This document shows, piece after piece, positions 18,303 to 25,839 of a stretch of 31,471 nt of DNA. Source of the DNA: Bacteroidota bacterium. Its GTDB lineage: Bacteria > Bacteroidota > Bacteroidia > Flavobacteriales_D > Crocinitomicaceae. Location: contig VGML01000003.1 in assembly GCA_016866415.1 (NCBI GenBank), positions 1 through 31,471 of the forward strand. The letters run 5' to 3'. Made by a program: the position numbers and the translations under genes. Numbering within the stretch: the first letter of the stretch is position 1; the number at the start of each line of letters is the position of its first letter. The notes beneath the pieces were generated by a model. The model did no database searches and was not told where the DNA came from. It worked only from the letters and a program-made list of their open reading frames with translations.

Positions 18303-19244
18303 TTGAGTGAATTAAACATATACATTCTAATTCTTATTGTGGCGGTAATATTCGTCAATTCATCATTTAGTTTAATCAAAGGATCAAATGCTACATTTGA
18401 TAAAAATTTATTAATAATCGAGAAATTAACTACTTATTCGACAAAACCAAAAAATTATAGAAATACCCCTAAAGGATATGCTACATTTGGATGTATGGTT
18501 CAAGGAAGCATGAATAATGAATTAGCCACGTTTGAATATAAGTTTCCATTTATTGATAACCGAAATGTAACGTTTAAGTCCGAAATACACGCTAAAAATA
18601 TGTCTTCAACAGTCAGTGGTTTTGGTGCTCATAATTCTTATTTTGCAACTGTAAATGATTACGGTCGTTTACAATCCACAGATCACTCGTTTTTGTTACA
18701 AAATATGAACAAGGACGGATTTTTTTATCGCTCTACTAACTCGTATGACTATGGCGTAAATTATAATGAAATCATTGCACAATCAAAGGATTTAACTCTA
18801 GAAATTGCACGTTTCATTAAAAATGAACTGTCAGGAAATTACACCTATGAAAATTGTGTCGCGGCTGCCTTGAATTTTGTTCAATACATACCTTACGGTC
18901 AACCTGAATTTGATGCGGGAGAGTATACGTATTTTGGAGTTTCCATTCCGCATGAGTCATTTGTTATTTCATATTGTGATTGCGATAGTAAATCAGTTTT
19001 GCTTTGTGGTATACTTCAACACTTGTTGGAATTTCCTCAGAATAATTTGATTATGGTTTACTGTACAATGGAGAAAGAGCATCACATGATTGTTGGTGTT
19101 CACGGTCTAAATTATCCAGGACAGAGACATGTTCATAATGGCAGAGAATATTTATTATTGGAAACGACAGTTCCTATATCTTTGCATGAGCAGCGCAATA
19201 ATAAGTTTGAGAATATTCATGTTTATAATCTTGAGATGGTATGA
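18303..19244 (+). CDS. Membrane-anchored transglutaminase-like protein (first copy)
   Basis: 313 residues from TTG 18303 (MSELNIYI); no in-frame ATG occurs before the membrane helix, so TTG is the best start. Residues 5-20 are an N-terminal signal anchor. A transglutaminase/papain-like core is indicated by Cys227 in CDCDSKSVLL, His261 in HHMIVGV and Glu287 in LLLETTVP, a Cys-His-acid triad in the right order and spacing. The catalytic domain would be outside the cytoplasm and could cross-link, hydrolyse or process an envelope protein or peptide. It is the first of eight close-packed genes and a paralogue of the gene at 24365, with the same GDCDxKS/H/ETT pattern. A near-match -7 box (TAAATTTA, 18279-18286) precedes it. 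Confidence 0.75.
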   Translation: MSELNIYILILIVAVIFVNSSFSLIKGSNATFDKNLLIIEKLTTYSTKPKNYRNTPKGYATFGCMVQGSMNNELATFEYKFPFIDNRNVTFKSEIHAKNMSSTVSGFGAHNSYFATVNDYGRLQSTDHSFLLQNMNKDGFFYRSTNSYDYGVNYNEIIAQSKDLTLEIARFIKNELSGNYTYENCVAAALNFVQYIPYGQPEFDAGEYTYFGVSIPHESFVISYCDCDSKSVLLCGILQHLLEFPQNNLIMVYCTMEKEHHMIVGVHGLNYPGQRHVHNGREYLLLETTVPISLHEQRNNKFENIHVYNLEMV

Positions 19245-20023
19245 TTGCCTTTTTTGAATGGTTCGCCTCTTTAGAATCTTATCAAGCATGGATGCTTTTT
19301 ATAGGCGTTTCTTTTCTCATGGCAATTACGCCCTATTTTTCTTTGTTGAAGCGGTTGACGTGGCTCTTTTTTTCTCGAGAAAAGCCTCAAATAATTGATT
19401 TCAGTTGGAGAATTTCACCCGATTTTTTGATTTTTGAGGATAAGGAAAAACAACTTTATTACCAAAGTCAATCAAACTATGTTTTTCAAGGTTGTCCAAT
19501 TATTCTATCGTGGAATGTAAAAGGTGCTTATCGAATTGATATTCAACCGGATTTTAAGAATTTAAAGGAAAATAGCCTTATTACAATTGTGAAACCAACT
19601 GGAAATAGCTTTACCCTGGTTATTTATACCTTAAAAGGTAAAATGGAAAAAAGCATTACTGTTTCTGATGATCAAGTAATGCGTTTAAACACTTCAAATT
19701 TAGGAGGAGCAAACGCATTTGCGCAACCAAGAAAAAGAATTCGGCCATCATCACTAAGTAAAGATTTGCCAATAAAATTGCATGTATCTAAATATAGTGG
19801 GTTAATTTTCACCAAACTTTCACGTTTAAAAGGAAGACTACTTAGAATTGATAAAATTTCAAATATTGAGCCTGCTAACAAACGCATTCAATACAAAAAT
19901 GATCTTAGTGAAGATAAAATTCAACTAAATAATTACATTTATAAGCAGAAAATTGTAAAAGGTTTTGATTTTATGCCTTCAAAATATAACCAAGTATTAA
20001 ACCAGAATAATAAAATAAAATAA
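19241..20023 (+). CDS. Membrane-anchored protein with Ig-like domain
   Basis: 260 residues; starts in the previous stop (ATGA). One clear hydrophobic segment, MLFIGVSFLMAITPYF (about residues 18-33), is followed by a basic and aromatic LKRLTWLFF. Residues ~80-145 read CPIILSWNVKGAYRIDI, then VKPTGNSFTLVIYTLKG, which resembles the bacterial Ig-like pattern xVxLSWxVxxA…TxYTLxxxN. The C-terminal third is basic and probably partly unstructured. No enzyme motif. By position and overlap it works with the transglutaminase-like and DUF4407 proteins. Confidence 0.65.
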   Translation: MIAFFEWFASLESYQAWMLFIGVSFLMAITPYFSLLKRLTWLFFSREKPQIIDFSWRISPDFLIFEDKEKQLYYQSQSNYVFQGCPIILSWNVKGAYRIDIQPDFKNLKENSLITIVKPTGNSFTLVIYTLKGKMEKSITVSDDQVMRLNTSNLGGANAFAQPRKRIRPSSLSKDLPIKLHVSKYSGLIFTKLSRLKGRLLRIDKISNIEPANKRIQYKNDLSEDKIQLNNYIYKQKIVKGFDFMPSKYNQVLNQNNKIK

Positions 20024-20025
20024 GT

Positions 20026-21234
20026 ATGAGTCAAGAAAGTAATAACATCGGCATGAATGAACTTGTAGATTACAAGAAGAAAGAATATAAAGGTATTTCC
20101 AAAGCAATAACTCATTTTTTATGGAAATGTGCAGGTGTGGATAAGCAGATTCTTGAGTATACACCATATTACGATCATGTTAAATATGCTGGTATTGGCG
20201 GAATTGTTTTGGCTACAGGCTTTCTTGCTTTCATTTCAATGTCATTTGCTATATGGTATATATTCCAATCGATAGGTATATCATTATTTATTGGAGCTGT
20301 TTGGGGAATAATAATTTTCAATTTGGATAGGTTTATTATTTCTGGAACAGGCAAAGGTGACGGTAAAGAGAATATTGGTCTTTCAGAAATTTGGCCTGGA
20401 GGCTTTATTAGAATTGTAATGGCAACCATTCTAGGTTTCACAATTTCAGCACCTTTGGAAGTATATATTTTTCAAAAGGAAATTGATAAACAATTTTATA
20501 AATTAGATCAATTAGAACAGAAAGCAGAAATTGAAAAGATTGAGAAAATATATACTAAATCTCCTGAGTTTTCCAAATTGAACAAAGATAAAGAACTGCT
20601 TGAAGGTGAAGTTAGAAAGCTTGAAGAAGAGCGTGAAAAATATCAAACTTTGGCTGCTGCTGAAAACAAAACAGAAAATGGCGGATGCGGTCCTAAATGC
20701 GAAGAATTCAAAAGAATGGCTAATGACGTATTGAGCAGAATTACAGAAAGAAAAGACAAAATAAATGTGATTGATAAAAAGTTAGATGTTTTTGAAAAAA
20801 ATAAAAATGAAAAAGTAAAAAATCTAAGTAAGGTTAATAATTCATCACATGGATTGTTGGATAGGATTTTGGCATTAGACGAAATCCCTGGATCAACTCT
20901 TCCAACCTGGATGGTTCGTTTAATGTTTGTTATAATTGAAGTTGCTCCAATTTTCTTTAAAATGATGCTTGTCAAATCATCATACAATTGGATGGAGGAA
21001 AATGTTTCTCAAATTTTAGAAGCTAAGCAAGGTATTTCTCTTGAAACATTTACGGATGAAAAAAATAACATGCATGTTTATAAAGAAAATTATAATGCTA
21101 TCCGCATAGCAGAAGTTGCCAAGCATCAAAATGATCTCGAAAAAGAAAATTCCAAACACGCCATGAATCTCTATGCCGCTAAGGAGAAAAGTGAGATGGA
21201 TAACGACATCGATAAGTTTATCAATAATGATTGA
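20026..21234 (+). CDS. DUF4407 membrane protein
   Basis: 402 residues, 2 bases after the previous stop. Two hydrophobic helices at ~54-75 and ~83-100, the family hallmark FNLDRFIIS just after the second, a third helix at ~127-147 (IVMATILGFTISAPLEVYIF), a long charged coiled coil (~150-290), then a fourth helix in WMVRLMFVIIEVAPIFF and a charged C-terminal tail. This matches DUF4407, a family of unknown function whose coiled coil lies between membrane segments. A CGPKC pair sits inside the coiled coil. It may form the scaffold of the proposed complex (inference). A 7-base-pair inverted repeat separates it from the next gene. Confidence 0.82.
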   Translation: MSQESNNIGMNELVDYKKKEYKGISKAITHFLWKCAGVDKQILEYTPYYDHVKYAGIGGIVLATGFLAFISMSFAIWYIFQSIGISLFIGAVWGIIIFNLDRFIISGTGKGDGKENIGLSEIWPGGFIRIVMATILGFTISAPLEVYIFQKEIDKQFYKLDQLEQKAEIEKIEKIYTKSPEFSKLNKDKELLEGEVRKLEEEREKYQTLAAAENKTENGGCGPKCEEFKRMANDVLSRITERKDKINVIDKKLDVFEKNKNEKVKNLSKVNNSSHGLLDRILALDEIPGSTLPTWMVRLMFVIIEVAPIFFKMMLVKSSYNWMEENVSQILEAKQGISLETFTDEKNNMHVYKENYNAIRIAEVAKHQNDLEKENSKHAMNLYAAKEKSEMDNDIDKFINND

Positions 21235-21235
21235 A

Positions 21236-21255
21236 CCTAATTGGTTGTAATTAGG
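21236..21255 (+). repeat. Inverted repeat abutting a start codon
   Basis: CCTAATT-GGTTGT-AATTAGG: a perfect 7-base-pair stem with a 6-base loop lies between the DUF4407 stop and the next ATG at 21257, leaving one base before the ATG. There is no T run, so it is not a simple terminator. In the mRNA it could control translation of the downstream gene or mark a processing site. Confidence 0.55.
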
Positions 21256-21256
21256 C

Positions 21257-22309
21257 ATGCAAGGTCCGTTCATCGTTCTTGGCGAATTCAAAGGATTGTT
21301 TAAAACAAGGCAAGGTGCTCCGCTAGGAAACTCGGAGGAATTGCCTGTTGACAATACACATAAGGTTCAAGTGTATCAAGGTACTCTTGACCAAGTAGAA
21401 TTTCATGCTGATTTTGAACCGGATACTTACCGCAAATTGAGGAGTTTTGTTCTCTTGAATGTGCCTAATATAACGATTAATCCCGGTCAGAACGGTCCTT
21501 TTACAGGTGAACGACTTTATACCTTTACACAATTAATTCTTATTGATCCTAAAATCCTCAAAACCTATGAAATAAATGGCGAAACCTATGGTGAGATTGC
21601 CTCAAAGGCCTATGGAAAAACATTCAGCGAACCGCAATTAGGTCGATTGAAACCTGATCCATTCGACAATACGGGGTACAGCATGCAAGAACAATGGTGG
21701 CGTAGTCGTTATGTTAATGATGGAATAAATGGTTGTGGTACTTTACTCAATGGATGTTTGGCTAATTTTTGGAGAATTCTTGGATTGCTTTTACTACTCT
21801 TATTACTATGGGGTTTAATCAAAGCATGCAATTCAATCGCTAATGATGATAAGGCCTGCTCAGATGCTGAAAAAGCTCGTTTACAGAAAGAGCGATTGAA
21901 ACATGAATTGGATAGCACAAGAAAAGAATACGATTTAAATCTGCAAAAAGCGTTGTCCAATATTTCTACCATATACTTTTATCACAATTCAACCGATCTT
22001 CATGCGAATTCAACTGGGATGAATGGAACTTTAGATCGATTGAGTGAGGTAATGCGAAATTATAAAGACAAAACATTCATTGTGGTTGGACACCGTGCTG
22101 GAAGAATAGAAAACAAATTTATGGACTCGTTAAGAGCTGAAAAAGTTAGGTCGCTTCTTATGCAAGATGGGATCAACGGATCACAACTTGTAACAAAAAG
22201 AAGATTTGATAAAGACGCGAAAAATTTGCCATTGGATGATTTCATGGATGAAAACGGAATTAGGAAATATAATAAAGACATGTCGGTGACGATAGAAGTA
22301 AAAAAATAG
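21257..22309 (+). CDS. Single-pass protein with OmpA-like C-terminal domain (paralogue of next gene)
   Basis: 350 residues. The N-terminal ~160 residues are a soluble domain of unknown type (FKGLFKTRQGAPLGNSEELP). A Cys-containing INGCGTLLNGCL leads into a poly-leucine membrane helix (~171-188), followed by KACNS, a coiled coil (~198-230) and an OmpA-like domain (~230-350: FYHNSTDLHANS, VVGHRAG, SLRAEKVRSLL). The membrane helix in the middle and the lack of a signal peptide put the N-terminal domain in the cytoplasm and the OmpA part in the periplasm. The usual peptidoglycan-binding Asp is missing (GHRAG instead of GHTDx) although the Arg of LRAEKV remains. It shares the N-terminal domain and the Cys-flanked helix with the next gene. 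Confidence 0.78.
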   Translation: MQGPFIVLGEFKGLFKTRQGAPLGNSEELPVDNTHKVQVYQGTLDQVEFHADFEPDTYRKLRSFVLLNVPNITINPGQNGPFTGERLYTFTQLILIDPKILKTYEINGETYGEIASKAYGKTFSEPQLGRLKPDPFDNTGYSMQEQWWRSRYVNDGINGCGTLLNGCLANFWRILGLLLLLLLLWGLIKACNSIANDDKACSDAEKARLQKERLKHELDSTRKEYDLNLQKALSNISTIYFYHNSTDLHANSTGMNGTLDRLSEVMRNYKDKTFIVVGHRAGRIENKFMDSLRAEKVRSLLMQDGINGSQLVTKRRFDKDAKNLPLDDFMDENGIRKYNKDMSVTIEVKK

Positions 22310-22314
22310 ATTAA

Positions 22315-23403
22315 ATGTCGGTTGGAGCATACAAGTATTTAGTAAAAGGAACGTTTGAAGGAACATTTACCACCCTTCAAAATGAACCGTTATTGACATC
22401 TTCCGAACTTCCAAAAGGCGACGAACACAAAATCAGGATTCATAGAGGAATCATTACCAATTCTGAGGAGATATCTGAAGAAGAATATCAAAGTGCAATT
22501 GGTGATTTGGCATTTAATCAAATAAACAAAATTGAAATTCAAAAGAGCGAAAAATGGCCATTAGAATATGACCGAATTTTCACGTTGAACAACGCAAAAA
22601 TCAAGGATTTTCATATTACGGATGTAGAATTTCTTAACGATAAAACAATCGCTACAATTAAGGGGACCGTTTTTTCAAAAGTTAGTGAAGGAAACTTTAA
22701 GGATTTAAATTTTTCGGATGATAATGATACGAAAAACAATCAATGGAACGATCAAAGATGGAAAAAAGATTGGGGATTAGGAACTGGAAATAATGGGTGC
22801 CTGCCAAGTGTTCCAAATTTTAATTCCAATGGTTGCGGAAGGTCGGGATGTTTAAGGTGGTTATTATTGCTTTTGTTATTGTTGTTTTTACTTTGGATGA
22901 TAAGTCGTTGTACTAAATTTGGTCACAAACTTGATTGTTATTATAAAAACTGGAAAGAAAACAGGGAAATTAAAGAATTGGAGGAGGCCAAAAAAGAATT
23001 AGAGCTTAGTATGGATAAAACTAAGAAAACAATTCAGCCATGTGGTCAAATTAATGATCCCAATGGCAAAAATATTCCTAAGTCCTATACATTTGATTTG
23101 GGTGAAACAAGTGGAACAGTTCGAATTAAATACAACATGTATCAAATTCCAGATCGGGTAGAAGTTATTTATGATGGTGAGCTTGTTGCTGTCACAAATG
23201 ATAAAAACTTTGAGCCAGTTATTGTTAATAAGAAAAAACATAATTTGGATTATCTTATTCCGATGGGATTTGGACAAGGAGAAGGGGAATTGAAGTTTGA
23301 CTACAACTATGATAAAAGTAAGCCCACGGAGCTTTTAATTCGCGTAATTCCTAGCAGGGAATTTGATCAAACAGAATGGACACTCAATATTTTTTGCCCA
23401 TGA
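22315..23403 (+). CDS. Single-pass protein with beta-rich C-terminal domain (paralogue of previous gene)
   Basis: 362 residues, 5 bases after its paralogue. The N-terminal ~150 residues align with the preceding protein (FEGTFTTLQNEPLLTSSELP, then DEHKIRIHRG). Then comes a Gly/Cys-rich linker (GNNGCL, NGCGRSGC), a poly-leucine helix (~180-198) and MISRC. The C-terminal domain is not OmpA but a beta-rich fold from ~245 (GTVRIKYNMYQIPDRVEVIYDGE, FGQGEGELKFDY, WTLNIFCP). The IPDR…YDG…GxGxLxFxY…CP pattern resembles a beta-sandwich seen in secreted bacterial proteins, possibly ligand- or glycan-binding (low certainty). The stop overlaps the next start (ATGA). Confidence 0.7.
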   Translation: MSVGAYKYLVKGTFEGTFTTLQNEPLLTSSELPKGDEHKIRIHRGIITNSEEISEEEYQSAIGDLAFNQINKIEIQKSEKWPLEYDRIFTLNNAKIKDFHITDVEFLNDKTIATIKGTVFSKVSEGNFKDLNFSDDNDTKNNQWNDQRWKKDWGLGTGNNGCLPSVPNFNSNGCGRSGCLRWLLLLLLLLFLLWMISRCTKFGHKLDCYYKNWKENREIKELEEAKKELELSMDKTKKTIQPCGQINDPNGKNIPKSYTFDLGETSGTVRIKYNMYQIPDRVEVIYDGELVAVTNDKNFEPVIVNKKKHNLDYLIPMGFGQGEGELKFDYNYDKSKPTELLIRVIPSREFDQTEWTLNIFCP

Positions 23404-24368
23404 ATCTAGGTAAATTATTTTTTGGAGTTAGAAACGAAGTACTTATTAATGTTTCTTCTGAAGAGGCAAATAGGCAAGTATTTATTTTTAACATTCTGGG
23501 TTATATGCTCCTTTTATTGAGTTTATCTTGTGTAGGAGCTGGAATCATTTACGGGTTAATCATTTTTAATAATTGGGGTGTTGCCATTTTTACAGGGGTA
23601 TTTTTAGGTTTCATCTGTTTTATTCTTTTGCAACTGTTACTGTTTCTTTCAATGCAGACTCGATACAGAAAAATAAAGGATCAACTTTCAAATATGGAGA
23701 CCTTGTATGATAAATATAAAGGTTTAGATTTTAAAGGATTGTCGGATGAGGAGGCAGTTGAAATGGTTACGAATTTGAAAATGGCTTTGAGCAAAGATTC
23801 TGTAAAATCAGAACCATCGCCATTTCATTTTTCACAAATAATTGTTTCGGCAATGATAATTTCTTTAGTATTATTAATTTCATTTATTGTTGCGAATGGG
23901 TTTGAGGTAATGATGTTTCGAAGCTCAATTAATAATTCTTTTAATGAAATAAAAAGTTCCGAGCAAATTCAAAATTTAGCCAAGGACTATAAATTATCAA
24001 AAAACACATCGCATTTGGAACAAAAACTTGATGCTGTTTGGACATTATCGATGTTGAAGGAACAAAAAGGGAAGGAATTTAAGGTGGTCAACTGTTATTC
24101 ACTTTTGATGACAATTGACGTTATGAGCATTGGGCTGGGCAAGACGAAAATATTGATAGACCTGCTATTTGCAGTGATTTTTCTGATTCCCTATTTGTTA
24201 GTCAAGAAAAGCGAGGAATATGGATCTGGCGCATTTTTGAAAGCAGCAACTATTGATGGAATTGGAACTTCATTTTTAATGTTTTTGCTTTCTACAAGAA
24301 AAATCCAGCAAGTTGAAAACAAAATAAAAACGGAATTCGACTATAATAAAGCCTTGGGAATTAAATGA
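23400..24368 (+). CDS. Four-helix membrane protein with DUF4407-like layout
   Basis: 322 residues from ATG 23400, which overlaps the previous stop as ATGA; an in-frame ATG at 23376 would extend the overlap and add MDTQYFLP. Four hydrophobic segments lie at about 28-50, 56-80, 148-170 and 262-280, with helical charged regions between. Two paired helices, a third helix, a helical linker and a fourth helix followed by a lysine-rich tail mirror DUF4407, but the FNLDRF hallmark is absent. It may be a diverged paralogue of the DUF4407 protein in the same operon. No enzymatic motif seen. Confidence 0.68.
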   Translation: MNLGKLFFGVRNEVLINVSSEEANRQVFIFNILGYMLLLLSLSCVGAGIIYGLIIFNNWGVAIFTGVFLGFICFILLQLLLFLSMQTRYRKIKDQLSNMETLYDKYKGLDFKGLSDEEAVEMVTNLKMALSKDSVKSEPSPFHFSQIIVSAMIISLVLLISFIVANGFEVMMFRSSINNSFNEIKSSEQIQNLAKDYKLSKNTSHLEQKLDAVWTLSMLKEQKGKEFKVVNCYSLLMTIDVMSIGLGKTKILIDLLFAVIFLIPYLLVKKSEEYGSGAFLKAATIDGIGTSFLMFLLSTRKIQQVENKIKTEFDYNKALGIK

Positions 24369-25261
24369 GAAACCAAAAGAATTTTTTCAAATTTGGCAAT
24401 CTTGCTTTTTGGGTTATTCTTATAATAATTGTGTTGAATTTATTTCCATTTCTCAATGAAAAGCTTTATCGACAAGAACATCTTTCTGAGTGGTATTATA
24501 ATTTTGATACAACTCAGATCATTACAGTCGAAGAAGATGAATTGAAAATAGACGAAAAAGACTCGACGGAGGAAAAACAAGATGAAAAGGACAATAAACA
24601 AATGACAACTTTCAGGTGGAATTGGAACGATTATGCCGGGAGAAACTGTTCGGTAAGTTTCAAACTTGAAAATCAAGAGTTCGAAACATCGAAGCGTTAT
24701 CGTGAATCTTATCCAGCATTATTTTTTGAAGGAAATCTTTATTCCGATTTTGTTAAACAATGTGATAAAACAATTTCAATAATTAGTAAAGCGTTTAAAT
24801 TACAAATGGATAAAAGGAATTTAAGTGGAATTGACAGATTGAATTTTGTTGTATCAGCAATTCAAACTCCTCCATATACTTACATTGAAATGAGAAATTG
24901 TAAACAAGGGGGTGATTGTAAACCAAATGGTTGCTGCCCCTATGTTCAGCCTTTCGCAGTTTATACTCCCACGGAATATGTCTTTCAAGAAACGGGTGAC
25001 TGCGATACGAAATCGCTTATAGCATATGCTATCCTTAAAAAATTGAATTACAATGTTGCTGTTATAGTTGGAGATACGCATGCTGGAAAGCACGCGATGC
25101 TTGGGGTTTCTGGATTCCCAGCTGAAATTCCAAGTTCTTATGTGCGGCATAATGGCACAATATATCAACCTTGGGAAACAACAAATTTTGCAGATGAGTT
25201 TCAACTTGGAAATATGAGAATGTGGCGAAGTTGGAGAAATTGGAAAGTAGTATTAAACTAA
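24365..25261 (+). CDS. Membrane-anchored transglutaminase-like protein (second copy)
   Basis: 298 residues; ATGA overlap with the previous gene. An N-terminal membrane anchor (~14-29, LAFWVILIIIVLNLFPF) is followed by an acidic linker (~50-80) and a transglutaminase-like domain: Cys213 in TGDCDTKSL, His243 in GKHAMLGV and Glu271 in QPWETTNF. A Cys-rich loop (NCKQGGDCKPNGCC, ~178-192) precedes the catalytic Cys and is absent from the first copy. The overall fold and the motif spacing match the gene at 18303, so this is a second periplasmic cysteine-protease-like or cross-linking enzyme in one operon. Confidence 0.78.
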   Translation: MRNQKNFFKFGNLAFWVILIIIVLNLFPFLNEKLYRQEHLSEWYYNFDTTQIITVEEDELKIDEKDSTEEKQDEKDNKQMTTFRWNWNDYAGRNCSVSFKLENQEFETSKRYRESYPALFFEGNLYSDFVKQCDKTISIISKAFKLQMDKRNLSGIDRLNFVVSAIQTPPYTYIEMRNCKQGGDCKPNGCCPYVQPFAVYTPTEYVFQETGDCDTKSLIAYAILKKLNYNVAVIVGDTHAGKHAMLGVSGFPAEIPSSYVRHNGTIYQPWETTNFADEFQLGNMRMWRSWRNWKVVLN

Positions 25262-25271
25262 AATAAAAACT

Positions 25272-25742
25272 ATGGAATCTTTAAATGTTGTCATTGCGGC
25301 ACTTGTAACAGTTTTATATCTGATCGTTGCCTTAAAATTATTATTGTCATTTTTTCATAAAATAACGCAACCATTAAATACGGCCTCTGGAATTCTTCTA
25401 TCGGGCGTATTAATTGGATTTGGAATTAACTTAAATGATTTCTCTGAAATTGCTGTTTCTTCCTTTTTCTATTATGCCAAGTCAAATAATTTGCTTTTGG
25501 GAATTGGATTTTGGTTTGTCTTCGCCTTTTTGGCTTTCATTTTTTCATATGCTCTTTTTAGATTTAGCTTCCAAATGATAAATTGGGCAACTCCAGAAAA
25601 TGAAAAAGCCGAGCTGGGGAAAAATAATGTGGTTCTAGGCATAATACATGGAATTTCCTATATCATTCTTTGCTTTGTATTAAGTGAATCAATGACAATA
25701 TTAGCGAATACCTTAATCAGTTATCCGACCTATCCAAATTAG
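25272..25742 (+). CDS. DUF350-like four-helix membrane protein
   Basis: 156 residues, four membrane helices (about 5-28, 38-56, 72-98, 118-142). The second half reads ENEKAELGKNNVVLGIIHG, like the E-L-xKGNxAxAI signature in the second repeat of DUF350 proteins, and the first half has the SGILLSGVLIGFGI-type counterpart. DUF350 proteins (E. coli YjfL type) occur with PspA-related membrane-stress genes. It is the last gene of the eight-gene operon (10-base gap from the previous gene). No terminator hairpin is seen in the 97 bases that follow, which hold the promoter of the next gene. Confidence 0.6.
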   Translation: MESLNVVIAALVTVLYLIVALKLLLSFFHKITQPLNTASGILLSGVLIGFGINLNDFSEIAVSSFFYYAKSNNLLLGIGFWFVFAFLAFIFSYALFRFSFQMINWATPENEKAELGKNNVVLGIIHGISYIILCFVLSESMTILANTLISYPTYPN

Positions 25743-25816
25743 AAAGATATTTCCACGAAGTTGTTTTTAATTGATTGATGATATTGCCAATCTAAAATCG
25801 GTTCAATTATAATTTA

Positions 25817-25824
25817 TACCTTTG
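25817..25824 (+). promoter_or_regulatory. Bacteroidota -7 promoter box upstream of the MMPL gene
   Basis: TACCTTTG, a full TAnnTTTG match, ends 15 bases before the ATG at 25840. No clear -33 element at the usual spacing. The TTG at 25822 in this box is in frame with the gene. Confidence 0.5.
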
Positions 25825-25839
25825 ATTTCGATTTTTTCT

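Noticed and set aside
21783..21811. Low-complexity TTA/CTT repeat in the OmpA-like gene and a similar one near 22858-22895
   Set aside because: They encode the poly-leucine membrane helices of the two paralogues and are not DNA repeats with an independent role.
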